DNA from: Candidatus Egerieousia excrementavium
GTDB lineage: Bacteria; Bacteroidota; Bacteroidia; Bacteroidales; UBA932
DNA length: 17,679 nucleotides
Direction: 5' to 3'
Assembly (NCBI GenBank): GCA_017694275.1
Contig: JADINB010000020.1
Coordinates: forward strand, 1 to 17,679
The notes beneath the pieces are model-generated. The model did not search any database. It was not told where the DNA came from and worked only from the letters and a program-made list of their open reading frames with translations. A program made the translations under genes and the position numbers. The number at the start of each line of letters is the position of its first letter. Within the stretch, counting starts at the first letter, position 1. This document shows, piece after piece, positions 7,329-14,834 of the stretch.

Positions 7329-8099
7329 ATGGAAATGACAAAAAACAGCTGCAGCAGAGAAATTGTCGTAGGCTGGCATGACTGCGACATAAAGGGCGAT
7401 TTCAGGCCCTATGCATTTTTAAATCACACACAGGAAATTGCCGGAGAACATGCAAACATTCTCGGCTTCGGGTACAACGACCTCATAAAGGAGAATCATG
7501 TCTGGGTCCTGAGCAGAATCATGGTAAGATATCTCACTCATCCGGGATGGTGCGACAGGCTCACGCTGAAGACATGGCACAAGGGGATGCTTTCGCTTTT
7601 CGGACTGAGAGACTTTGTCATATACGACGAGAGCGGCCAAAGAGCCATTGTCGCCACAAGCTCATGGCTCATAATGAACACACAGACAAGGAAGATAGAC
7701 CGCAGCACAGTGTTCTCGTCCGCAGCATACATGGAAAGCACCAACAGAGATAACAATGCAATAGAAGAGCCCTGCGGCCGTATAAAAAGGATACCTGAAA
7801 TGGAATATGTACGGACCCATACGGTACTTTGCTCCGACATAGATTTTCTGGGACACACGAACAATGCAAAATACATAGAGTGGATTACCGACAGTCTGGG
7901 CCTGCAGTTCCTCAAAGAACACAGGATTGCTGAGTTTCAGGTAAATTTCAATGCTGAGACCAGATTCGGAGACAAAATAGACATATACAAAAAAGAGACA
8001 GCCTCGTCTCAGACAGGCTGTACTCTCTATTTCGAAGGCCGCAGGGGCGAAGAAACCGTATTTGAAAGCAGGTTCAGCTTTACACCTTGCCTACCATAA
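7329..8099 (+). CDS. Acyl-ACP thioesterase (FatA/FatB-like)
   Basis: A protein of 256 residues (254 if the ATG at 7335 is used). It hydrolyses acyl-acyl carrier protein to release free fatty acids in the cytoplasm. Two hot-dog folds are visible. The N-terminal one has NHTQEIAGEHANILGFG, WVLSRIMVRYLTHPGW and TWHKG. The C-terminal one has the catalytic motif SDIDFLGHTNNAKYIEWI, with D170, H176 and N178/N179 in the places of the Asp/Asn/His residues of plant FatB. The open frame extends 116 codons further upstream, but that part is antisense to the 116-aa gene and resembles no thioesterase, so the start is placed at the first ATG of the conserved region. The last 20 nt overlap the end of the convergent cysteine desulfidase-family gene. 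Confidence 0.9.
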   Translation: MEMTKNSCSREIVVGWHDCDIKGDFRPYAFLNHTQEIAGEHANILGFGYNDLIKENHVWVLSRIMVRYLTHPGWCDRLTLKTWHKGMLSLFGLRDFVIYDESGQRAIVATSSWLIMNTQTRKIDRSTVFSSAAYMESTNRDNNAIEEPCGRIKRIPEMEYVRTHTVLCSDIDFLGHTNNAKYIEWITDSLGLQFLKEHRIAEFQVNFNAETRFGDKIDIYKKETASSQTGCTLYFEGRRGEETVFESRFSFTPCLP

Positions 8100-9393
8100 T
8101 ATCCAGAATCATCTTGTCTGCACTCTGCATTCCCGTGCTCCCGATTGTACCGAGATTCTCTATTGTCTTTTCAATCGAAGAATCTATTATACCGTCATGC
8201 GAAGCCACGCAGATATCATTTACCGCAAGCAGTGCAGACTGTACCGCAGACGATACACCCGAAGCCACCTTAAGTGCACACCCCTCCTTGGCACCGTCGC
8301 ACACCATGCCGGTAATGTTCCCGATCATGTTTTTTATTGCGCAGCATATCTCCCTGTAACCGCCACCCTTGAGGTAGACGATTCCGCAGGCCGAACCTGT
8401 GGAAGCAATGACACAGCCGCACAGAGCAGAAAGTTTTCCGAGATAACCTTTGATATGGATTGCTGTCAGATGACTGAGCATCAGAGCACGGGCAAGCTGT
8501 TCCTTGTCTGCGCCGCACTTTTCCGCAAAGGCTATGACAGGCAATGTAGCCGTTATGCCCTGATTCCCGCTGCCGGAATTGCTCATTGCCGGCAAGAGGC
8601 ATCCGTCCATCCTGGCATCGGATGCGGCGGCGGTAACAGCCATTGCGTAAGTAAGAAGGGAATCTCCTATAAGGTCTCCCTTCATGTTTTCCATGATAGT
8701 CCGCCCCACATTCAATCCGTAATTGCCATGCAACCCTTCATCAGAAAGGGCCTTGTTGAGGGTTACCGAATCAAGTATGAACTCGATTTCACTGAACGGG
8801 GCATATTGTGCGAACTCCACGATTTCGTGCACAGACAGCCCGTAATCTCCGGTACTCTTTTCACAACTGTGACAAGAAGCCCCGTCTGCCGTATGCAGAG
8901 TCTCCTGCAGCAGTTCACAACCGTCAAGCGTCACGGAGACTATCCTGTCATGGCAGTCTTCGATTACGGTCGATGCAGTATGCCCGTCCGCCGCAACCGT
9001 AGCCTTTATATATAACTTTTTGGGCGTATCGGCAAGCCTTATGACAAGCATGTTGCTGTCATTGATCTCCCTGGCCTCGTCTATGGAATTGGCGCCCACA
9101 TCCTTCAACACTTCCAGGCCGTAGGCAGACTTTCCGCAGGCCGCCCCCAGTGCGGCAGCTATGCGCAACCCTACCATGCCGGTTCCGGGAATACCGACCC
9201 CCATACCGTTTTTGAGGATATTGGCGCTTACCTCCACCACGATACTTTCAATCTTCCTGTAATCGGTACATCCGAGGGCTTCACGGGAGCGGGCCACTGC
9301 AAGAGAAACGGCGGCCGGTTCCGTACATCCCAAAGCAGGTTTTACCTCTTTTTTTACAAGTTCAATTATTTCTGCAATCCTCTCTTCTGTCAT
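8080..9393 (-). CDS. L-cysteine desulfidase-family protein (UPF0597, CyuA/YhaM-like)
   Basis: A 437-residue cytoplasmic protein of the UPF0597/CdsB family, related to the alpha chain of iron-sulfur L-serine dehydratase. Characterised members split L-cysteine into pyruvate, ammonia and sulfide with an oxygen-sensitive Fe-S cluster. Visible signatures are KPALGCTEP (C23), NGMGVGIPGTGMVG (62-74), SNSGSGNQGI (271-280), KGYLGKLSALCGC (315-327), STGSACG, and MVCDGAKEGCALKVASG (363-379). C325 or C327, C365 and C372 are likely cluster ligands. Length is normal. It starts 14 nt after the 1009-aa amidase gene, so they probably share a transcript. Its 3' end overlaps the thioesterase gene by 20 nt. Substrate (cysteine or another amino acid) is inferred from the family. 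Confidence 0.9.
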   Translation of the reverse strand: MTEERIAEIIELVKKEVKPALGCTEPAAVSLAVARSREALGCTDYRKIESIVVEVSANILKNGMGVGIPGTGMVGLRIAAALGAACGKSAYGLEVLKDVGANSIDEAREINDSNMLVIRLADTPKKLYIKATVAADGHTASTVIEDCHDRIVSVTLDGCELLQETLHTADGASCHSCEKSTGDYGLSVHEIVEFAQYAPFSEIEFILDSVTLNKALSDEGLHGNYGLNVGRTIMENMKGDLIGDSLLTYAMAVTAAASDARMDGCLLPAMSNSGSGNQGITATLPVIAFAEKCGADKEQLARALMLSHLTAIHIKGYLGKLSALCGCVIASTGSACGIVYLKGGGYREICCAIKNMIGNITGMVCDGAKEGCALKVASGVSSAVQSALLAVNDICVASHDGIIDSSIEKTIENLGTIGSTGMQSADKMILDIMVGKV

Positions 9394-9407
9394 ACCGCTG
9401 TACAGTG

Positions 9408-12400
9408 TTACTCCTGTCCGAAAAAGTCTGTCACCTGTCTGAGGAACTCCTCTATCTGTTCATCAGACGAGAATGTCTCTACCGGCACACCAAGAACAAC
9501 CACTTTGTAGTCTCCGCTGTACGCCACGCCGGCAGATATCGTATTCCTGTATCTGAAAATCGTATATGCATCCTTGTCGGCAGGCACCATGGCATCCGGA
9601 GCCTCAACCACGTATATTTTGTCATCCAGCTTGTTGTTGAAAGTAAACTCCCCGCTGAAACCGTAAGGATTTGCAACGCTCCTTACAACATTGTCTTTAG
9701 ATGCATAGTGCGTCATCCACCTGTATTTCAATACGTCGGTAGCAAAAGCCTTGCCTTCGTCGGTAACATTGTAGCTGTCCCACAAATCAGAAGCCACAAA
9801 GGCACCGGAAACAAGAATGTTTCCGCCGGCATTTGCATATTCTGTTATTTTCTCACGCAGGGGAAGAGGGAACACTTCATATTTTACGGGTTTCACACCG
9901 CGTCCGACCTTGGTCTGGGCCTGCTTTCCCATTATGAAATCAACCATGTCATAATCTTCCATTGCAACGGAACCGTTCATGATAGCACCCACAGAAGATG
10001 AAACGAACGAATAACCGAGTTTCAGAAGCGCCTTGCCATGCACATAAGGATAATCGAAGGTGTTTCCAGCTATCACCTTGTCTTCATAATCTGCATTCGA
10101 AGCTCCAAATCCTGCGGCATCATCATCCATCCAGGGAATTGTCCTTCTGAACTCATACTGGCTGCCTATATATGAAATATCCCTGACATATGGCACTCCA
10201 TGGTCGAGCGCATCGTTGAATCCGCCGTAAAGCGAATCTGTAGACTGGTAGGATGCAGGAGCAGACACTCTCTCAAAACCGTTTGCGACAAGCACGGTGC
10301 CCTTCTTTGCAAACACTCCGTCTGCCACTGCGACAGAAAGAATCTCAGAAGGGAAACTTGCTCCTCCTTCATTTACCGCAACCACCTTGAACGAATAGAT
10401 CTTATTGCTCTCAATTGGAATCAGGGCATTCGGGCTCTCCACGACAATACCGTTGTCGAACCCGTTGTCATCTACTCTCGTATAAACCACATATTTTTTT
10501 GCCACTGCTGTTGCCTCAAGACTGTCTGTCCTCGGGCTCCATGACAGAGACGCATATCTCCTGCCGTTTTCGCTTCTGAGAGTCGCTGAAAAATCCTTGA
10601 CTGGCAGAGGCTGCACTACGTAAGGCACATTATATTTCTGCGAAAGGAACCTTAGCATACCCTTGTATATCGCACGGCTTGCAGCAAATCTGAAAGAAGG
10701 GTCGAGGCCGTATTTCATATCGGCAAAATTCTGGTGTGAGAGGAATTCAAGCAGCATTGCAGGCACATTGGGCGTGCGTGATTCTGCATAAGACCTGTCC
10801 CACAATCCTCTGCGGCTCCATTTTGGCTCATAGGCATATCTGAGATCGTTTACCAGCTGTGTCTGTACCAGATCTGCAAGTTCCCTTCCCTGCATGCGGC
10901 TCTCGCCGTTGGGATATCTGTCTGAACCGTCAGACATTTTTGTATAGATGCTCAGTGTCCCGACTATGGAATCTGTAAGGAATGTTCCGGCATCTGTATG
11001 GAACGCAAAGGAAAGATCTACAGGGATATTCAGTCCTTTGGCCTGAGGATGCCTATCGGAACCGGCCACCAGTGCATTTACCCAGCGTCCTCGAGAGACA
11101 TAGTCATCTGTATAGTCATCCGTATTGTGCGAATACGAGTAGACGGAATCTGCAAAGCCTGCCCATTGCAGCCAGTAACGTGAGCCTTCGGTAAATCTTG
11201 GATATCCGCTCACCTGCGGTGCTATTTCATAAGGAATAGTGTCTGCAGAGGGTTTGCGCGCCATGTTACCCATACCACCGCCGAACTTGACCGCATCGGC
11301 CGTTACCAATGCCGCATTCCTGGAGTTCTTCAACCTCTTGTTATAGTTTGTCAGATAAACGCCCTGGTCTGTCCTGCCCTCGTCGAACCTGAACGTTCCA
11401 AGATATATCCAGGTACCTCCGCCCATCTGTTGGTTTACCTTGTACACACTCTCACCGCCTTTGTACCTTACGGTATAATACGCCGCATCGGTACTGTTAG
11501 GCAAACTCTTGTAAGATACGTAAACAGCATATTCTCCCTCTTCGGGAATTCCCGGCAGCCAGCTTGCGACACTCTCCGCGCCACCTTTCCTCACGTCTGA
11601 CTGAGAAAGAGACTCAACAACCCTGTAACTTCCCATTCTGAACGGATTCTCACCGTATACATAATATTCCCGAGGATTTGCAAAACCGGCAGAATCGCCA
11701 TTTCTCCAGATATTGCGCCCGGCACTCTCACCATAACCGCTTCCGAAAGTATCGTTGTCGACTATCACCTCGTTTGTCTGGGAATCGCGCTCACGCGGCA
11801 GAAAGACATTGGCACCGGCATTTTCCAGCATGGGGACCAGGAAAGGCAATACATAACTTTGGGTATACAGGTCTTCAACTGTCTGGAAAATTCTGGCACG
11901 CTGCCACTCCCACCTCTGCAGGCTCTGCTCGTAATAGAAACCGTGGCTCTGCCATATTGCGATATGTCTGCCCTGCAATCCTTCCGTAATCTCATACGGA
12001 CGTGAAAGATTCTCAATCATTGCGCCGCCGCTGTTCCTGGCAGATTTTTTCGCAGCCTTTCCCCTGGAGTGCCCGTCTTCAGAGTAGAAACGGCTCTTAA
12101 GATCATCCAGCAGCGTCCCGTTTACATAAATGGCAATATCCTTGCCGGGCAAATACTTTTCCGCTATGGCATATACGCCTGCAACAGTACTGTCCCTAAA
12201 CGGGTAATCTCCCATCAGATTGTTGAAATGAACCTTTACGGAATCCCCGGCCACATCTATGGAGAGGATCCTGACTTTCACGCTTATCGATGCCAGTGGC
12301 TCCAGGTACGCATCTACCTCGTCGCCGATCTTTATCATCATGCTGTCTGCCGGAGCCTGATCTGCGCTCTGTGCAAACGAAAGGGCCGAAACAGAAATGA

Positions 12401-12437
12401 ACAGCCCCATTGCCAGAAATTTAAAATATCTTATCAT
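9408..12437 (-). CDS. Secreted amidase_3-like / golvesin-domain / FN3 protein
   Basis: A 1009-residue exported protein with signal peptide cleavage near SFA-Q (residue 22). The central part resembles a zinc N-acetylmuramoyl-L-alanine amidase split by an insert. The first half has SHGFYYE (H165), a possible ligand Glu near 177, and LENAGANVFLPRERD (204-218). A golvesin/xanthan-lyase-type binding domain fills about 288-388 (ASWLPGIPEEGEYAVYVSYK, GGGTWIYLGTFRF). The second amidase half carries AFHTDAG (H480) and NVPAMLLEFLSHQ (E564). An FN3-like domain follows (about 612-706), then a flavodoxin or glutamine-amidotransferase-like C-terminal domain (about 713-1009, with EYANAGGNILVSGAFV). Homologues are often labelled xanthan lyase or amidase; the residues seen favour a cell-wall amidase-type hydrolase. 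It heads an operon with the cysteine desulfidase-family gene. Confidence 0.8.
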   Translation of the reverse strand: MIRYFKFLAMGLFISVSALSFAQSADQAPADSMMIKIGDEVDAYLEPLASISVKVRILSIDVAGDSVKVHFNNLMGDYPFRDSTVAGVYAIAEKYLPGKDIAIYVNGTLLDDLKSRFYSEDGHSRGKAAKKSARNSGGAMIENLSRPYEITEGLQGRHIAIWQSHGFYYEQSLQRWEWQRARIFQTVEDLYTQSYVLPFLVPMLENAGANVFLPRERDSQTNEVIVDNDTFGSGYGESAGRNIWRNGDSAGFANPREYYVYGENPFRMGSYRVVESLSQSDVRKGGAESVASWLPGIPEEGEYAVYVSYKSLPNSTDAAYYTVRYKGGESVYKVNQQMGGGTWIYLGTFRFDEGRTDQGVYLTNYNKRLKNSRNAALVTADAVKFGGGMGNMARKPSADTIPYEIAPQVSGYPRFTEGSRYWLQWAGFADSVYSYSHNTDDYTDDYVSRGRWVNALVAGSDRHPQAKGLNIPVDLSFAFHTDAGTFLTDSIVGTLSIYTKMSDGSDRYPNGESRMQGRELADLVQTQLVNDLRYAYEPKWSRRGLWDRSYAESRTPNVPAMLLEFLSHQNFADMKYGLDPSFRFAASRAIYKGMLRFLSQKYNVPYVVQPLPVKDFSATLRSENGRRYASLSWSPRTDSLEATAVAKKYVVYTRVDDNGFDNGIVVESPNALIPIESNKIYSFKVVAVNEGGASFPSEILSVAVADGVFAKKGTVLVANGFERVSAPASYQSTDSLYGGFNDALDHGVPYVRDISYIGSQYEFRRTIPWMDDDAAGFGASNADYEDKVIAGNTFDYPYVHGKALLKLGYSFVSSSVGAIMNGSVAMEDYDMVDFIMGKQAQTKVGRGVKPVKYEVFPLPLREKITEYANAGGNILVSGAFVASDLWDSYNVTDEGKAFATDVLKYRWMTHYASKDNVVRSVANPYGFSGEFTFNNKLDDKIYVVEAPDAMVPADKDAYTIFRYRNTISAGVAYSGDYKVVVLGVPVETFSSDEQIEEFLRQVTDFFGQE

Positions 12438-12466
12438 GACACTGATTTGTTATAAACCATTTAAAT

Positions 12467-12497
12467 TTTGGCAAAAGTACGAAAAAAACTATTTTTG
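12467..12497 (+). promoter_or_regulatory. Promoter of the D-cysteine desulfhydrase-like gene
   Basis: TTTG (12467-12470), 19-nt spacer, TATTTTTG (12490-12497): an exact fit to the Bacteroidetes consensus. Transcription would begin near 12504, about 17 nt before the ATG at 12521. The spacer contains the -7 box of the divergent amidase promoter. Confidence 0.8.
12472..12479 (-). promoter_or_regulatory. -7 box of the amidase-cysteine desulfidase operon
   Basis: TACTTTTG on the minus strand matches TAnnTTTG and lies 34 nt before the amidase ATG at 12437. A TTG occurs 22 nt further upstream (12504-12502), a slightly long spacing. It lies inside the divergent promoter. Confidence 0.55.
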
Positions 12498-12520
12498 CAG
12501 TCAACAGAAACCAAATAAAC

Positions 12521-13504
12521 ATGGAAAAGTACGACATTGCCAACCTGCCCACGAAAATACAAAGGCTCAACAACCTTTCAGAAGAATTGGGAACCGACCT
12601 CTATATCAAACGAGATGATTTTACCGGAAGCGAAATTTCGGGAAACAAGATAAGGAAACTGGAATATCTCCTGAAAGACGCAATAGACAACGGCTTCAAT
12701 CTGCTTATAACATGCGGGGGAATCCAGTCTAACCACTGCCGCGCCACCGTAGCGGCGGCCACTATGTTCGGCCTTAAATCTGCAGTTCTGCTGAGGATAG
12801 ACAGCCAGCCTCCGGTTGTGGGCAACTATTTTCTTGACAAACTGCTCGGGGCCGACGTAAGATTCTGCACCCGCCCGGAATACAGCAACAGCCGTGGAGA
12901 GATAATGGAACAGATGGCTGAAGAGTATAGAAAGCAGGGATACAAACCCTATGTAATACCTGAAGGGGCGTCCAATGCACTCGGAACTCTAGGCTATTAC
13001 AACTGCATGGACGAGATTGCAAGGCAGGAAAAGGAGATGGGAATGACGTTCGACACTGTTGTCGTTGCCACAGGCTCCGGCGGGACATACGCCGGGCTCT
13101 ATCTGTACAATGAACTCCACAGGCTCGGAAAAAGGGTCATAGGCATGGCAGTATGCGACAATACAGAATATTTTGTAAATGTCGTGGACAGCATTTCACA
13201 CGGAGCGCTGGAGTTTCTGCCGGAATATAAGGGTGCGGTGCTCGACAGATCGGCAATCGAAATCAACGACAAGTATATAGGAATAGGATATGCTCTCAGC
13301 CGCCCGGAAGAACTGGAATTCATAAAGAAAGTCGCCCGTGCAGAGGGAGTCATACTGGACCCGGTCTATACTGGGAAGGCCATGTACGGCCTGTATAACG
13401 AACTGCAGCCCGGAGGCAACATACCCAAGGGAGGGAAGATTCTCTTTATCCATACCGGCGGCCTGTTCGGTCTCTTCCCGGTAAGCGGGCAGTTCGTCTG
13501 GTAG
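12521..13504 (+). CDS. D-cysteine desulfhydrase / ACC deaminase-family PLP enzyme
   Basis: A 327-residue fold-type II PLP enzyme. SGNKIRKLEYL holds the predicted PLP lysine (K43). GGIQSNHCRA (S70) is the substrate/carboxylate loop, and ATGSGGTYAG binds the cofactor phosphate. DPVYTGKAM has Tyr283-Thr284, where true ACC deaminases have Tyr-Glu. The Thr favours D-cysteine desulfhydrase activity (D-cysteine to pyruvate, sulfide and ammonia) over ACC ring opening. L-cysteate or another D-amino acid remains possible. Length is normal. It diverges from the amidase/L-cysteine desulfidase-family operon with overlapping promoters, which supports a role linked to sulfur amino acids. A hairpin lies after its stop. 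Confidence 0.88.
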   Translation: MEKYDIANLPTKIQRLNNLSEELGTDLYIKRDDFTGSEISGNKIRKLEYLLKDAIDNGFNLLITCGGIQSNHCRATVAAATMFGLKSAVLLRIDSQPPVVGNYFLDKLLGADVRFCTRPEYSNSRGEIMEQMAEEYRKQGYKPYVIPEGASNALGTLGYYNCMDEIARQEKEMGMTFDTVVVATGSGGTYAGLYLYNELHRLGKRVIGMAVCDNTEYFVNVVDSISHGALEFLPEYKGAVLDRSAIEINDKYIGIGYALSRPEELEFIKKVARAEGVILDPVYTGKAMYGLYNELQPGGNIPKGGKILFIHTGGLFGLFPVSGQFVW

Positions 13505-13530
13505 CCTTATCAGGGCAGTAAATGAACCGG

Positions 13531-13549
13531 CGCACCGTAATCCGGTGCG
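13531..13549. terminator. Hairpin between convergent genes, possible bidirectional terminator
   Basis: CGCACCG, loop TAATC, CGGTGCG: a perfect 7-bp stem in the 45-nt gap between two converging stop codons. Neither side has a T-run, so it is not a classic intrinsic terminator; position is the main argument. Confidence 0.5.
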
Positions 13550-14197
13550 TCAGGATTTGACAATAATGGTCTTAAAGCAATCCGAAATATCCTTGGCCCT
13601 GTCTGTGGTATCTTCAAGGTGCTGGATGATGTTCTTGTTCTTGATAAGTTCTATGGCGTTCTTTTCTATTTGAAACAGGTTGCTCATGTAGCACTCGTAC
13701 ATATCATCCACTTCATGTTCTATTTCCTTTATGCGCAGGCATTTCTGCATAAGAAACTTGGCTTTTTCCTTTATGGAGGAAAATTCGTTTATCAGGCCGG
13801 ATATGATTTTTGCATCCTCCAGTATGGACTCTACTATCTCCACCCATATCTTGTCTATGGCAACCGGATGGTAAATCACCATTTTCTTTGCACAGTCGTG
13901 AATACTGTCCATAAAAGACTCTATGTGAGAAGCCAGGGTCTGCAGATATTCACGGTTTATAAAAGTGCGTCTGGCCTTGTACAGAGATTCGAATATCTCA
14001 TCAGCTATCCAGTCGCCTTTGGACTCACACTTTTTAATCTCCTTGCAGAGTTCTTCCCGTGACTGAAGTGTATCTGCCTTTACGAATCTGTCGAGCAGTG
14101 ATGCGGCATATTCCACGGTTTCCACCTGCTCACGGTACAGTTTAAGAAGCGAACCGTCATCGCTTTTTCTTGCAAAAGGTCCAAGAAAGTTTCCCAT
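13550..14197 (-). CDS. DUF47 / PhoU-like family protein
   Basis: A 215-residue all-helical cytoplasmic protein of the DUF47 (TIGR00153, PhoU-like) family. It has repeated helical hairpins with typical stretches KLYREQVETVEYAASLL, ECKSKGD-like KKCESKGDWIADEIF, LASHIESFMDSIHDCAKKM, IKEIEHEVDDMYE and LEDTTDRAKDISDC. PhoU-like proteins bind metal clusters through such acidic motifs, and they commonly partner low-affinity Pit phosphate transporters. No transporter gene is next to it here. A TTG at 14209 could extend it by four residues, but ATG 14197 before GNFLGPFARK is the natural start. That start lies 8 nt after the stop of the GNAT gene, so the two are co-transcribed. Confidence 0.9.
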   Translation of the reverse strand: MGNFLGPFARKSDDGSLLKLYREQVETVEYAASLLDRFVKADTLQSREELCKEIKKCESKGDWIADEIFESLYKARRTFINREYLQTLASHIESFMDSIHDCAKKMVIYHPVAIDKIWVEIVESILEDAKIISGLINEFSSIKEKAKFLMQKCLRIKEIEHEVDDMYECYMSNLFQIEKNAIELIKNKNIIQHLEDTTDRAKDISDCFKTIIVKS

Positions 14198-14205
14198 AAT
14201 AAAAA

Positions 14206-14709
14206 TCAAGATTGTTTCAGATTCAATTCCATAATGTAATCATCCATCACATACCCTTCTCCAATGTCGGTGACGGCTTCATCCACCACCTTAAACCCGC
14301 GCCTGAGATAAATTTCATACGAGCCGGTATTGTGTTTGTTTACAGTCAGACAGACTTTGTCCACCCCTGCCCGTCTTGCCATGTCGCCGGTAAAATCAAA
14401 GGCCTGCGAACCATACCCCTTACCCCTGAACTCCTTTAAAAGATATACCTTGCTGAGGAAAATGTGGTCACTGCATCTCTGGAGCGCCAGGAATCCAGCC
14501 GGTTTTCGGTCTGTATCATCCATTATGAGAAAATAGCTGTAATTCTCATGTCTCATCTGTTCAGTCATGGTGTCTACGGTAAGAAACTTTGCCAGCATGT
14601 AGTCTATCTGTCCGCGTGAGAGCAGTTGCCCATAATGCTCATGCCATGTAAGAGAGGCCAGCCTCTCTATCTGTTCCAAACCTTTTCTGTCTTTAACCTC
14701 TGCTATCAT
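14206..14709 (-). CDS. GNAT-family N-acetyltransferase
   Basis: A 167-residue cytoplasmic acetyl-CoA-dependent acyltransferase. The acetyl-CoA pyrophosphate loop is seen as LKEFRGKGYGSQAF (R95 to G100), preceded by the beta-strand FLSKVYLL. It is followed by the VCLTVNKHNTGSYEIYLRRGFKV segment typical of motif B (Asn and Tyr near 127-134). Substrate is unknown; small proteins of this layout acetylate amines, peptides or ribosomal protein termini. The open frame begins 21 codons earlier, but the promoter boxes fall inside that stretch, so ATG 14709 is chosen. First gene of a two-gene unit with the DUF47 gene. Confidence 0.88.
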   Translation of the reverse strand: MIAEVKDRKGLEQIERLASLTWHEHYGQLLSRGQIDYMLAKFLTVDTMTEQMRHENYSYFLIMDDTDRKPAGFLALQRCSDHIFLSKVYLLKEFRGKGYGSQAFDFTGDMARRAGVDKVCLTVNKHNTGSYEIYLRRGFKVVDEAVTDIGEGYVMDDYIMELNLKQS

Positions 14710-14725
14710 AAAAGGCGTTTTGATG

Positions 14726-14756
14726 CAAAGGTAGGATTTTCCGCCGGATGCACAAC
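14726..14756 (-). promoter_or_regulatory. Promoter of the GNAT-DUF47 unit
   Basis: Read leftward: GTTG (14756-14753), 19-nt spacer, TACCTTTG (14733-14726). The same GTTG-N19-TAnnTTTG form as the thiamine operon promoter. Transcription would start about 10 nt before the ATG at 14709. Confidence 0.7.
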
Positions 14757-14789
14757 ACACGCCATAGTGCAAAAGTTGATTTATTTAAG

Positions 14790-14797
14790 TAAATTTG
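14790..14797 (+). promoter_or_regulatory. -7 box for the SDR gene
   Basis: TAAATTTG matches TAnnTTTG and lies 37 nt before the ATG at 14835. No TTTG at the normal -33 distance. Confidence 0.45.
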
Positions 14798-14834
14798 CTG
14801 CAATTACAGTCACAGTACAAATAAACGAAAGAAA

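Noticed and set aside
8062..9015. A 317-codon plus-strand open frame across the cysteine desulfidase-family gene
   Set aside because: His-, Cys- and Arg-rich shadow translation with no domain pattern; the minus strand has full UPF0597 signatures.
12521..13504. Calling the PLP enzyme an ACC deaminase
   Set aside because: The Tyr-Glu pair needed for ring opening is Tyr283-Thr284 here, as in D-cysteine desulfhydrases.
14710..14772. A 21-residue upstream extension of the GNAT protein
   Set aside because: It contains both promoter boxes at normal spacing and its sequence is not typical of the family.
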